From: an uncultured Eubacteriales bacterium
GTDB taxonomy: Bacteria > Bacillota_A > Clostridia > Peptostreptococcales > Anaerovoracaceae
DNA: 48,388 nt
Reading direction: 5' to 3'
Assembly (NCBI GenBank): GCA_902790885.1
Contig: CADATR010000001.1
Location: forward strand, 1 to 48,388
Shown here: positions 15,441 through 23,382 of the stretch, one piece after another
Numbering within the stretch: the stretch's first letter is position 1
Layout: the number at the start of each line of letters is the position of its first letter
Notes under the pieces: generated by a model
Database searches by the model: none
What the model was told of the DNA's origin: nothing
Seen by the model: the letters and a program-made list of their open reading frames with translations, nothing else
Made by a program: the position numbers and the translations under genes

Positions 15441-16784
15441 ATGGCATTTGAAGGATTATCCGAAAAATTACAGGGAGCGTTCAAGGACCTTAGAGGTCAG
15501 GGCGTTGTCTCCGAGAAAGACTTTGAAGACGCTATGCGTGTCGTCAAGATGGCTCTTCTTGAGGCAGATGTAAACTTCAAGGTCGTAAAGGAATTTGTCG
15601 CCACAATTAAAGAGAAGGCGCTCGGTGCCGGAGTTCTCAAGAGCCTGACTCCAGACCAGATGGTCATCAAGATCGTCAAGGACGAGCTGGTCGACATGAT
15701 GGGAGGCACCGCGAGCAAGCTGACATACTCGCCGAGCGGGTTCACTGTCATCATGCTGGTAGGTCTCCAGGGTACAGGTAAAACCACGACCGCGGGCAAG
15801 CTTGCGGCATGGCTCAAGCAGACCGGCAAGCATCCGATGCTGGCTGCATGCGATATATACAGACCGGCAGCTATAGATCAGCTCGAGATAGTCGGTAAGG
15901 CAGTCAATACTCCTGTATATGTAAACAGGGAATGTCACGATGCTGAGCAGATCGCTTCGGAAGCCATCAAGGAGGCTCAGAGGCGCGGCTGCAACGTGCT
16001 GATAGTCGATACGGCCGGCCGTCTCCAGATCGATGAGCAGCTCATGGATGAGCTCAAGATACTGAAATGGTCGATCAGACCTCATGAGATACTCCTCGTA
16101 GTAGACGCGCTCACAGGTCAGGATGCTGTCAACATCGCCGACGGATTCAATCAGGCGCTTGGGGTCGACGGCATAATCATGACCAAGATGGACGGTGACT
16201 CAAGAGGCGGTGCTGCGCTCTCAGTAAAAGCTGTCACTGGCAAGCCGATCAAGTTCATGGGTACCGGCGAGAAGTACAATGCTCTCGAGCCGTTCTATCC
16301 TGACAGGATCGCGTCCAGGATACTCGGAATGGGAGATGTTATGTCGCTCATCGAGCAGGCAGAAAACGCCTTCGATGAAGAGGAGTCGCGCAAGCTCGAG
16401 GAGAAGATCCGCCGCAATAAGTTCGACCTTGAGGACTTCCTCGGTCAGATGAGGCAGATCAACAAGCTTGGCGGACTCTCAAAGATCATAGACATGATCC
16501 CGGGTATCTCAGCGGCTCAGAAGAAAGACATCGATCTTGAGCAGAGCAGGGCGGAGCTCAAAAAGTGGGAGTCAATAATACTCTCCATGACGCCTTTTGA
16601 AAGAGCAAAGCCGAACGTGCTCAACGCATCGCGCAGAAAGCGCATCGCGGCAGGCTCGGGTCATACTGTTCAGGACGTCAATCAGCTCATCAAGAGATAT
16701 GAAGAGATGAAGAAACTGACAAAAGTCATCGCGAATCCGGATTCCAAAAAGGCGAGAGCTATGATGCGCAATCTGGGTTTTTAA
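15441..16784 (+). CDS. ffh: signal recognition particle protein Ffh (SRP54)
   Basis: 447 residues, full length. N domain, then the GTPase G domain with GLQGTGKTTTAGKLA (about 107), DTAGR (about 188) and TKMDGD, then the Met-rich M domain (from about 300) with the RNA-binding helix region and C-terminal NASRRKRIAAGSGHTVQDVNQ. It binds signal sequences at the ribosome exit and delivers them to FtsY at the membrane. It is second in the ylxM-ffh-rpsP-khpA-rimM-trmD operon, a common Clostridia order. Confidence 0.97.
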   Translation: MAFEGLSEKLQGAFKDLRGQGVVSEKDFEDAMRVVKMALLEADVNFKVVKEFVATIKEKALGAGVLKSLTPDQMVIKIVKDELVDMMGGTASKLTYSPSGFTVIMLVGLQGTGKTTTAGKLAAWLKQTGKHPMLAACDIYRPAAIDQLEIVGKAVNTPVYVNRECHDAEQIASEAIKEAQRRGCNVLIVDTAGRLQIDEQLMDELKILKWSIRPHEILLVVDALTGQDAVNIADGFNQALGVDGIIMTKMDGDSRGGAALSVKAVTGKPIKFMGTGEKYNALEPFYPDRIASRILGMGDVMSLIEQAENAFDEEESRKLEEKIRRNKFDLEDFLGQMRQINKLGGLSKIIDMIPGISAAQKKDIDLEQSRAELKKWESIILSMTPFERAKPNVLNASRRKRIAAGSGHTVQDVNQLIKRYEEMKKLTKVIANPDSKKARAMMRNLGF

Positions 16785-16820
16785 GATATCAAACACTAAA
16801 TAAATAAAAGGAGAAAACAA

Positions 16821-17063
16821 ATGGTAAAAATCAGACTTAAGAGAATGGGAGCTCACAAGAAGCCTTTCTACAGAGTAGTTGTTGCTGACTCAAGAACACC
16901 GAGAAACGGAAAGTTCATCGAGGAGATCGGAACTTATGATCCTCTGAAGAGCCCAAGTGAGATCATCATCGACAACGAGGCGGCAAAGAGATGGCTCGCT
17001 AACGGAGCTCAGCCGACTGATACAGTAAGAGCACTTCTCAAGAAGTCCGGCGCTATCGAATAA
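16821..17063 (+). CDS. rpsP: 30S ribosomal protein S16
   Basis: 80 residues starting [20 protein letters not shown], the conserved S16 N-terminus, with AAAGGAG seven bases upstream. Part of the small-subunit body. It lies between ffh and khpA and is probably transcribed with them. Confidence 0.97.
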   Translation: MVKIRLKRMGAHKKPFYRVVVADSRTPRNGKFIEEIGTYDPLKSPSEIIIDNEAAKRWLANGAQPTDTVRALLKKSGAIE

Positions 17064-17074
17064 GGAGGCGCGGC

Positions 17075-17311
17075 ATGGGAAGTCTGGTAGAAGTAATCGC
17101 GAAAGCGCTGGTCACTAAGCCGGACGAGGTCCTTGTCACCGAAGAGACTGACGGAAGAGACATAATCGTTAAGCTCAAGGTAGCCGACGAAGATATAGGT
17201 AAGATAATCGGCAAGTCGGGCAGGATAGCTAAGGCGATCAGGACCGTGGTGAAGGCTGCGGCCATCAAGCAGAATCTCAGAGTGTCGGTAGAGATAGTTG
17301 AAGAAGACTGA
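17075..17311 (+). CDS. khpA: KH-domain RNA-binding protein KhpA
   Basis: 78 residues forming one KH domain, with the GxxG loop as IIGKSGR (about 48-54). KhpA/YlqC proteins pair with KhpB/Jag and bind RNA, influencing cell elongation and division in streptococci. AAGGAGG precedes the ATG; its 3' end overlaps rimM by 14 bases. Confidence 0.93.
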   Translation: MGSLVEVIAKALVTKPDEVLVTEETDGRDIIVKLKVADEDIGKIIGKSGRIAKAIRTVVKAAAIKQNLRVSVEIVEED

Positions 17312-17828
17312 TAGTAAAAACGAGACGGTCTTAATAGGCAAAGTCGGGAGCCCTGTGGGGATCAAAGGCGAAGTCAGGATCACACTCTATGCGCAGGATT
17401 CGACCAATCTGAAGGAGGGCAAAGTCCTCCTTCTTGAGCGTGCAGGAAAAACTGTCACGGCTGCGATAAAACGGCTGAGATATCAGAAGGACAGGCCTGT
17501 CGTGAAACTCGAAGGCATAGACGACAGAAATGCCGCTGAGGATATCAGAGGCATGGAGGTACGCATTTACGCGTCAGACCTTGAGGAGCTGCCTGAGGGC
17601 GAGCACTATGTGCGCGATCTCATCGGCTGCAGTGTCAGGGACATTAAGGACGGCAGTGAAGTCGGTATTCTTAAGGACGTGATACAGAATACTGCCCAGA
17701 GCGTACTCGAGGTCGGGACAGCCGGCGGAAAGAGCGTTCTTATTCCGGCGGTAGATGCTTTCCTTAGAAACATCGATGAAGAGGCCGGCATTATCGAAGT
17801 GGAGCTCATACCGGGATTTTTGGACTGA
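17298..17828 (+). CDS. rimM: ribosome maturation factor RimM
   Basis: 176 residues from a TTG start that overlaps the end of khpA; no better ATG or GTG exists before the conserved GKVGSPVGIKGEVRI motif. RimM N-terminal barrel, then a PRC-barrel with GEHYVRDLIGCSV and a C-terminal IPAVDAFLRNID. It helps 30S maturation and binds S19. The ribosome site is weak, so translation may be coupled to khpA. Confidence 0.95.
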   Translation: MKKTDSKNETVLIGKVGSPVGIKGEVRITLYAQDSTNLKEGKVLLLERAGKTVTAAIKRLRYQKDRPVVKLEGIDDRNAAEDIRGMEVRIYASDLEELPEGEHYVRDLIGCSVRDIKDGSEVGILKDVIQNTAQSVLEVGTAGGKSVLIPAVDAFLRNIDEEAGIIEVELIPGFLD

Positions 17829-17829
17829 A

Positions 17830-18555
17830 ATGAAGATAAACATACTCACTATCTTCCCTGATATGTTCGCTCCTCTTCGCATGAGTATGCTCGGCAGAGC
17901 GGCAGACAAGGGTATCATAGAACTGAATATCACAGATATCAGAGACTACACGACTGACAGGCATAACCGTGTCGATGACACCCCGTACGGGGGAGGAGCC
18001 GGCATGGTGATGCAGGTGCAGCCTATAGTTGACGCGTTCGAGGCGAGCGGCTTCGGCGGAGATGTCATCTACATGTCGCCGCGCGGCGAAATGCTGTCTG
18101 GAGAAATGGCCAGAGAGCTTTCCCTGAAGGATGAGATAACCATCCTGTGCGGTCATTATGAGGGCGTGGATCAGCGCGCTCTTGACAGGCTCGGTGCCCG
18201 TGAGGTGTCGATCGGTGATTATGTACTGACTGGCGGAGAACTTCCCGCCATGGTGCTTATCGATACCGTGGCAAGATTCCTTGACGGCGTTCTGTCCGGA
18301 GTTGAGTCGGTCAGCGATGAGTCCATATACTCTGGCCTGCTTGAGTATCCCCAGTACTCAAAACCGCGGGTATTCGGGGGAGACGAGGTTCCGGAGGTGC
18401 TTCTGTCGGGGAATCACGGAGAGATAGACCTGTGGCGCTGGGAACAGTCGCTTTCACTCACTAAGGAAAGGCGCCCTGATCTGTTTGAAGCCTATGTGGA
18501 CAGCGAGCCGGCGCTCACCAAAAAACAGAAGGCAATACTTGAAAAATACAGGTGA
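17830..18555 (+). CDS. trmD: tRNA (guanine-N1)-methyltransferase TrmD
   Basis: 241 residues from ATG 17830 (one base after the rimM stop), where the canonical MKINILTIFPDMF begins; the longer open frame upstream lies inside rimM. SPOUT-fold knot motifs are present: VDDTPYGGGAGMVMQ, GHYEGVDQRALD and SIGDYVLTGGELPAM. It makes m1G37 in tRNAs read with SAM as donor. rplS, which often follows, is not here; a terminator follows instead. Confidence 0.97.
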   Translation: MKINILTIFPDMFAPLRMSMLGRAADKGIIELNITDIRDYTTDRHNRVDDTPYGGGAGMVMQVQPIVDAFEASGFGGDVIYMSPRGEMLSGEMARELSLKDEITILCGHYEGVDQRALDRLGAREVSIGDYVLTGGELPAMVLIDTVARFLDGVLSGVESVSDESIYSGLLEYPQYSKPRVFGGDEVPEVLLSGNHGEIDLWRWEQSLSLTKERRPDLFEAYVDSEPALTKKQKAILEKYR

Positions 18556-18585
18556 TCAGACAATCACAAAATGTTGTTATTAGAG

Positions 18586-18625
18586 GACATGCGGGTAAAT
18601 ACATATTGTACTGCGTGTCTTTTTT
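18586..18625 (+). terminator. terminator after trmD
   Basis: A 7-bp stem (GACATGC / GCGTGTC, one GU) with a 20-nt loop and six T. The large loop makes it weaker than most; the -35 of the next promoter lies inside the loop. Confidence 0.6.
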
Positions 18626-18635
18626 GTTGTATAAT
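18606..18635 (+). promoter_or_regulatory. promoter of the HlyD-like/ylmE/sepF genes, probably leaderless
   Basis: TTGTAC (18606-18611), 18-bp spacer, perfect TATAAT (18630-18635). The next ATG is at 18647, so transcription would begin about five bases before the start codon. No ribosome binding site is visible. Confidence 0.65.
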
Positions 18636-18646
18636 CTTTCTGAACT

Positions 18647-19966
18647 ATGAAAACCAATCGAAGAGGGCTATTTAACAAAAAGTGGATAGCAGCGTTCCTG
18701 ATATATGTAGGACTTGTCGCATTGTGTTGTATAGCGCTCTATGTCGTGCCTTCAGTAGTCGGCATGTTCGAAAGGACCTATATAGCGGAACAAGGTAAAA
18801 TAGACGTCGCTGATGAGGTCTCTGCTTTTATTGTGAGAGACGAAATAGTATATGCCGCGTCACGGAAGAGTGATATCAAGAGGCTCGCGGACAGCGGCGA
18901 CCTTGTCAAGGCCGGAACAAAAGTCATAGAGCTCACACCAACGGATGAAAACCTGATCAATCTGGATTCAGGCGATGCCGAGGCAGAAAAGGATGCCGGG
19001 GCGGATACAAAGAATACGACTGCGGATACACAGGATAAAGATAAAGATGCGGAAGCGGGCGAAAAGACTTCTGATGCCAATGATAAAAACGCTGAGGCTG
19101 AAGACAAGACCGCAGATGACCAGAAAAAGGGAACGGACTCTGCAGATAAAGATACCGCTGCTTCTGACGAAAAGGCTGGCAGCGAAGGGACCGAAGCTAT
19201 TGAGCAGGACGCTAAACTCGGACTGCAGGGCAGCAGGTACTCCGGGATCATGAAGGATCTCGGTGATACATATGTGGTCACTGAAAACGGATCTACACAC
19301 ACAGCAGGCTTTGTAAGCTACGCAGTGGACGGAGCGGAAGCAAGGCTCAGCACAAAAGCAATAGAGAGTCTCGACCGCGGCGATCTTAAGGAACTGACCG
19401 GGCGAAGTGCAGTAAAGACCCCATCGAAGAGCTGCGGAAAAGATTATCCGGTATACAAGATCGTCTGCAATAAAAGGTGGTACCTCATATACTACCTGAA
19501 AAAAGACGATGCAGCAAAATATGCGGCTGGTGATACCGTATACGTTGAGTTGAATGGTGAGAAAGTGCCTGCGTCGGTAAAGGATGTCAGGGATGAGGGG
19601 AAGAGCGTCAGGATCACACTGGCATGCAAGACCTTCTATGACGGCTTCATAGATACCCGCACGCTTAGTACCAAAGTCACTGTTGAAAGCGCTGAGGGCC
19701 TGGTGCTTGAAGACGGAAGCATAGTCGAGGCGCCGGACGGCAAAAGAGGCGTTTTCGTGATAAACAAGCTGGGTGAGCATGTGTTTACACCGGTCAGGGC
19801 AAAGGCGGACGACGGCACAAAGTGCGTAGTCTATTCAGATATCTATGTCGATGACGAGGGCAATTACGTAGAGACCATCGGTACTTACGATGAGGTTATC
19901 GCAACGCCTTCTGACGACGACATCGCAAGTCTTAAAAAGACAAAAAAGGATAACGATAAAAAGTAG
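18647..19966 (+). CDS. HlyD-like membrane-anchored protein with an acidic low-complexity insert
   Basis: 439 residues. Lys/Arg-rich N-terminus, one membrane helix (about 14-36), then a segment like the biotinyl-lipoyl hairpin of HlyD-type adaptors (AFIVRDEIVYAA ... VKAGTKVIEL, about 60-103). A long Asp/Lys/Ala/Thr-rich, probably disordered stretch (about 107-195) is followed by a beta-rich C-terminal region with DIYVDDEGNYVETIG near the end. Proteins of this type sit beside ylmE and sepF in several Clostridia and are labelled HlyD-family by homology; no export ATPase or outer-membrane partner is nearby, and the organism seems to have one membrane. A cell-envelope or division-linked role is inferred. 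Confidence 0.6.
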   Translation: MKTNRRGLFNKKWIAAFLIYVGLVALCCIALYVVPSVVGMFERTYIAEQGKIDVADEVSAFIVRDEIVYAASRKSDIKRLADSGDLVKAGTKVIELTPTDENLINLDSGDAEAEKDAGADTKNTTADTQDKDKDAEAGEKTSDANDKNAEAEDKTADDQKKGTDSADKDTAASDEKAGSEGTEAIEQDAKLGLQGSRYSGIMKDLGDTYVVTENGSTHTAGFVSYAVDGAEARLSTKAIESLDRGDLKELTGRSAVKTPSKSCGKDYPVYKIVCNKRWYLIYYLKKDDAAKYAAGDTVYVELNGEKVPASVKDVRDEGKSVRITLACKTFYDGFIDTRTLSTKVTVESAEGLVLEDGSIVEAPDGKRGVFVINKLGEHVFTPVRAKADDGTKCVVYSDIYVDDEGNYVETIGTYDEVIATPSDDDIASLKKTKKDNDKK

Positions 19967-19970
19967 AATA

Positions 19971-20669
19971 ATGGGCATAGCTGAAAGATATACAGAAATC
20001 AGAAAAAGGGTAGACGAGGCTGCTCTGCGGAGCGGCAGGGAGCCCTCTGATGTTAAGCTCGTGGCAGTTACCAAGACACATACCGCGTCAGAGATAAATG
20101 AAGCGATAGCGGCAGGCGCGACTGACATCGGTGAGAACCGCGTACAGGAGCTTCTCGAGAAATACGATGATGTAAGTCCTGTGAGATGGCATCTTATAGG
20201 GCATCTGCAGACCAACAAGGTGAAGCAGGTGATCGACAGGGTGGTAATGATCCATTCGGTCGATTCGCTTAAGCTTGCGCGCGAGATAGACAAGCGCGCG
20301 GCTGCAGCCGGCATCACGATGGATGTGCTGATCGAGATCAATTCCGCGATGGAGGAGACGAAGTCCGGCATCGCCGCGGATGATCTTAAGCAGCTAGTAA
20401 CAGAAATAACGGAGGAATGCTCCAGTGTGAGAGTGTGCGGCATAATGTGCATACCGCCTATCGCAGCGGAGCCTGAGGATTCCAGGCCATACTTCAGGGA
20501 AGCGGCTGAGCTCTTCAAAGAAATGAAGAACTGGGATCTTAACACCGAAAGATTTGCGCCGACAGAACTCTCGATGGGAATGTCGGGAGACTTCGAAGTG
20601 GCGGTCGAAGAAGGAGCAACAATAGTCAGAGTCGGCAGTTCGATATTCGGACCGCGCAATTACAGATAG
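19971..20669 (+). CDS. ylmE: PLP-binding protein YlmE/YggS family
   Basis: 232 residues from ATG 19971, where the family N-terminus (MGIAERYTEIRKRVDEAA) begins. Single-domain alanine-racemase-like TIM barrel: PLP lysine in KLVAVTKTH (about 36), GENRVQE, WHLIGHLQTNK, HSVDS and SMGMSGDFEVAVEEGATIVRVGS. The family controls PLP and amino-acid balance and has no firm enzymatic activity. It is the usual neighbour of sepF. Confidence 0.95.
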   Translation: MGIAERYTEIRKRVDEAALRSGREPSDVKLVAVTKTHTASEINEAIAAGATDIGENRVQELLEKYDDVSPVRWHLIGHLQTNKVKQVIDRVVMIHSVDSLKLAREIDKRAAAAGITMDVLIEINSAMEETKSGIAADDLKQLVTEITEECSSVRVCGIMCIPPIAAEPEDSRPYFREAAELFKEMKNWDLNTERFAPTELSMGMSGDFEVAVEEGATIVRVGSSIFGPRNYR

Positions 20670-20685
20670 AGGAGGAAAAGGCAAA

Positions 20686-21231
20686 ATGGGTTTCATGGAC
20701 AAAATGAAAGACCTGGTCGGTATCACTGATGAGTATGATGACGAGTACGATAACATCTCTCAGGAAGAGATCGATGCTTATAAAAACGAACTGAGAGGCT
20801 CGGCACCTGCAGCTGCAGCCGCGCCTGAACCACCTCTCAGCACGGGTATCAGCCCGCTCGCATTCAACGAAGTAGCGCCGCCGCAGAAGTTTACTGAAAA
20901 CAGAGAGCCGGCGGACAGGGTATCGCGCAACGACTCCGGCGCCTTCAAGATGGTTATTATCGAGCCTAAGAATATCGATGAATGCCGCAAGCTGATCGAC
21001 AACCTCAGGGCAAACAAGCCTGTGATCATCAATCTCGAAAAGGTCGAGACTGATCTTGCCCGCAAGATGTTTGATTTCCTCAGCGGAGCTACATATGCGC
21101 TGAAGGGCAACATCCAGAGAATCAACCAGAACATCTACCTTTTTGCTCCTCATAATGTTAACATTAAGGCAATGGTAGACAGGGCCACAGAGGCCGGTAA
21201 ATCAACAACAAAGGAAAGTCCGTGGAAATAG
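20686..21231 (+). CDS. sepF: cell division protein SepF
   Basis: 181 residues: N-terminal amphipathic membrane-binding segment (MGFMDKMKDLVGI), an Ala/Pro-rich linker, and the C-terminal SepF domain (from about 85: VIIEPKNIDECRKLIDNL ... FLSGATYALKGNIQRI ... NIYLFAPHNV). It tethers FtsZ to the membrane and shapes the septum. GGAGG ribosome site precedes it. ylmG (yggT) and ylmH, usual between sepF and divIVA, are absent. Confidence 0.96.
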   Translation: MGFMDKMKDLVGITDEYDDEYDNISQEEIDAYKNELRGSAPAAAAAPEPPLSTGISPLAFNEVAPPQKFTENREPADRVSRNDSGAFKMVIIEPKNIDECRKLIDNLRANKPVIINLEKVETDLARKMFDFLSGATYALKGNIQRINQNIYLFAPHNVNIKAMVDRATEAGKSTTKESPWK

Positions 21232-21286
21232 AATTCCACTCCGTAAATAACAGCAGATAATGAAGGAAAGATGAGGTGCAGACACT

Positions 21287-21964
21287 ATGATAATGCCGAT
21301 CGATATTGATAAGAAAGAATTCAGCCGTGATAAAAAAGGTTACAACTCCAGAGAGGTAGACGAATTTCTGGATATTATCGTAGCAGACTACGAGAAGGTG
21401 CTCAACGACAACAGGTCGATGGCGCATAAAATAAAGGCTCTCGAGAAGCAGCTCGAAGAGGCTCAGAAAGACGACAACGCAATGGTAGAAACTCTCGAGA
21501 CAGCAAAGAAGCTGATGGCAGACATCTCTGCAAGCGCTGAGAGAAGAGCTGAGCTCATGATGAGAGATGCTGAGCTCGAGGCAGAGAACATGCTCCTCGA
21601 CGCCAAGGTCAACGTCAAGAAGCTTAATGATGAGCATGAGCTCCTGAGCGCCAAGGTAAGAAGACTCAAGAACAGCTTTCGCAAGATGCTCCAGTCCGAG
21701 CTTGAGCGCCTTGACAACGATGATTTCGACTTTGTCGGAGATCTCGCAGAGGAAGTTGAGATCCCTCAGGCAGAGGCTCCTGCAGCAGAGAATATCAGCA
21801 AGGCTCCTACTATCGTTATCGACAAGGCAGCAGTTGACGCTCCTGCAGCAGTGGATTTCTCGGTAACAGATCTTGAGCATGCTACAGTATCCGACCTCTC
21901 AGACGGACTCAAGGCGATTGCAGAAGATTCTTCGGCTATCGACAACACGATCATCCTCAAGTAA
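21287..21964 (+). CDS. divIVA: DivIVA-domain cell division/polarity protein
   Basis: 225 residues. The DivIVA N-terminal membrane-binding domain is clear (MPIDIDKKEFSRDKKGYNSREVDEFLD), followed by a coiled coil (about 40-150, rich in Leu, Glu, Lys) and an acidic Ala/Val-rich tail with no recognised domain. It marks negatively curved membrane at the septum and poles. It probably belongs to the sepF transcript and ends at a shared bidirectional terminator. Confidence 0.92.
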   Translation: MIMPIDIDKKEFSRDKKGYNSREVDEFLDIIVADYEKVLNDNRSMAHKIKALEKQLEEAQKDDNAMVETLETAKKLMADISASAERRAELMMRDAELEAENMLLDAKVNVKKLNDEHELLSAKVRRLKNSFRKMLQSELERLDNDDFDFVGDLAEEVEIPQAEAPAAENISKAPTIVIDKAAVDAPAAVDFSVTDLEHATVSDLSDGLKAIAEDSSAIDNTIILK

Positions 21965-21980
21965 TATACAGAGGCAATAA

Positions 21981-22012
21981 AAAACGCTTTACCGATTGCG
22001 GTAAGGCGTTTT
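21981..22012. terminator. bidirectional terminator between divIVA and the DtxR-type regulator
   Basis: A 14-bp stem (AAAACGCTTTACCG / CGGTAAGGCGTTTT, one GU) with an ATTG loop. The A-run and T-run on its flanks allow it to stop transcripts from both sides of these convergent genes. Confidence 0.85.
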
Positions 22013-22046
22013 AGTTTGCGTGATCCGGCAAACACCTGAGAAGGCG

Positions 22047-22445
22047 TTATTCGAAATCGTAGTTGCCCAGTTTTTCGTTACTTCCTTCATTTACAAAATT
22101 GCAGATGGCAACATAGGTTTCGTGCGAGATGACATGCTCTATCTTGCATGCATCCTCCTCAGCCTGCTCCTGGCTGACTCCGAGCTTTACAAGGAATGCT
22201 GTAAGGGCTTTGTGCCTTTCGTAGATCCTTTTGGCGATCTTGTAGCCCGCAGGCGTCAGTGTGATTGGCCCGTTCGCATTCATGTTGATGTAGCCACTCT
22301 CCCTGAGTCGCTTTACAGCATAGGAAACGCTCGGCTTGGTGACTCCCAGGTGCTTGGCTATATCTATAGACCGTATATAACCGAGCTCTTCCTGGAGTAC
22401 CAGCATCGCCTCTAGATAATCTTCTGCCGATTGCTGGATCTTCAT
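22047..22445 (-). CDS. DtxR/MntR family metal-dependent transcriptional regulator
   Basis: 132 residues: a winged HTH (IRSIDIAKHLGVTKPSVSYAVKRLRESGYI, about 24-53) followed by the metal-binding and dimerisation helices with the His/Glu pattern LTPAGYKIAKRIYERHKAL and KIEHVISHE. There is no SH3-like third domain, as in MntR. It represses metal uptake genes when Mn or Fe is bound; which metal is not decidable. AAAGGAG precedes the start. Neighbouring rubrerythrin fits an iron or oxidative-stress theme. Confidence 0.88.
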   Translation of the reverse strand: MKIQQSAEDYLEAMLVLQEELGYIRSIDIAKHLGVTKPSVSYAVKRLRESGYINMNANGPITLTPAGYKIAKRIYERHKALTAFLVKLGVSQEQAEEDACKIEHVISHETYVAICNFVNEGSNEKLGNYDFE

Positions 22446-22489
22446 ATTGTGGTTCTCCTTTATTTAGGGGGATAACTACTACGTTCACT

Positions 22490-22518
22490 ACAATACCATA
22501 ACGTAAACTATTAATCAA
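22490..22518 (-). promoter_or_regulatory. promoter of the DtxR-type regulator gene
   Basis: Read on the reverse strand: TTGATT (22518-22513), 17-bp spacer, TATTGT (22495-22490). Confidence 0.5.
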
Positions 22519-22530
22519 ATAAAAAACGGG

Positions 22531-22588
22531 TTAACAATTGTACTTATAAAAACCATACTAAAGTGTACGAATTTCGATGCATGAAATT
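22531..22588 (+). promoter_or_regulatory. possible rubrerythrin promoter with an inverted repeat downstream
   Basis: TTAACA (22531-22536), 17-bp spacer, CATACT (22554-22559). An inverted repeat AATTTC / GAAATT lies at 22570-22588, where a redox or metal regulator could bind. No match to a named operator was recognised. Confidence 0.4.
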
Positions 22589-22673
22589 TTTGTTTATGGT
22601 AATATTACATCGTTGAGACTACAGACAGCAATTTACTGACAGAAAAACACAGATTTAAAAGGAGGGAAGTATT

Positions 22674-23216
22674 ATGGCTAAATGGGTATGCAGTGTATGC
22701 GGATACGTTCATGAGGGAGATGCAGCTCCTGAAAAATGTCCTCTTTGCAAGGCTCCTGCAGAGAAATTCATCAAGCAGGAAGATGATAAGGTATGGGCTG
22801 CTGAGCATGTTCTCGGCGTAGCAAGCGATGCTCCTGAAAACATCAAGAACGGTCTCCGTGAGATGTTCCAGGGTGAGTGCACAGAGGTAGGAATGTACCT
22901 CGCAATGGCAAGAGTCGCTATCCGTGAAGGTTATCCTGAGATCGGCGCTTTCTTTGAGAAGGCTGCATGGGAAGAGGCTGAGCACGCTGCTCACTTCGCT
23001 GAGCTTCTCGGAGAAGTTCTTACAGACAGCACAAAGAAGAACCTCGAGCTCAGAGCTGACGCTGAGTACGGCGCAACACAGGGCAGAGCAGACCTCGCTA
23101 AGGAAGCAAAGGCACTCAATCTCGACGCTATCCATGACATCGTTCATGAGATTGGAAGAGACGAAGCAAGACACGGCAAGGCATTTGCAGGCCTCCTGAA
23201 GAGATACTTCGGCTAA
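22674..23216 (+). CDS. reverse rubrerythrin (rubredoxin domain first)
   Basis: 180 residues. The N-terminal rubredoxin-like iron site has CSVCGY and CPLCKAP (two CxxC pairs within the first 26 residues); the C-terminal ferritin-like four-helix bundle carries the di-iron ligands (GECTEVGMY, WEEAEHAAHF, GRDEARHGKAF). This order is the reverse of classical rubrerythrin. Such proteins reduce hydrogen peroxide and oxygen in anaerobes, taking electrons from NADH via small carriers. Strong GGAGGG ribosome site; codon use looks like that of a highly expressed gene. Confidence 0.95.
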   Translation: MAKWVCSVCGYVHEGDAAPEKCPLCKAPAEKFIKQEDDKVWAAEHVLGVASDAPENIKNGLREMFQGECTEVGMYLAMARVAIREGYPEIGAFFEKAAWEEAEHAAHFAELLGEVLTDSTKKNLELRADAEYGATQGRADLAKEAKALNLDAIHDIVHEIGRDEARHGKAFAGLLKRYFG

Positions 23217-23225
23217 GCAACAAGG

Positions 23226-23253
23226 GGGACCGCCTGCGCAGCAGGTGGGGGAT
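23226..23253 (+). repeat. G-flanked hairpin, possible REP-like element
   Basis: CCGCCTGC pairs with GCAGGTGG around a GCA loop (23230-23248), flanked by GGGGGA and GGGGGA-like runs. No T-tract follows. It resembles short palindromic repeats seen between genes in some Firmicutes; only one copy was noticed in this window. Confidence 0.35.
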
Positions 23254-23294
23254 TCCTTATTGCATCAAAAGCTAACCGCTTAAATCAAGCAACT

Positions 23295-23329
23295 GAGAGA
23301 GACGAGAGAGATCTTGTCTCTCTTTTTCT
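23295..23329 (+). terminator. terminator of the rubrerythrin gene
   Basis: Nine-bp stem (GAGAGAGAC / GTCTCTCTT, one GU) with a 12-nt loop, running into TTTTTCTTTG. Confidence 0.75.
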
Positions 23330-23332
23330 TTG

Positions 23333-23365
23333 TTTAATAAAAAGCCGGTGGCGATCCACCGGCTT
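23333..23365 (-). terminator. terminator of the arginase gene
   Basis: Read on the reverse strand, a perfect 10-bp stem (AAGCCGGTGG / CCACCGGCTT, loop ATCG) is followed by TTTTATTAAAC. It is placed right after the arginase stop codon. Confidence 0.85.
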
Positions 23366-23382
23366 GCTGCGTCTGCGCACAG

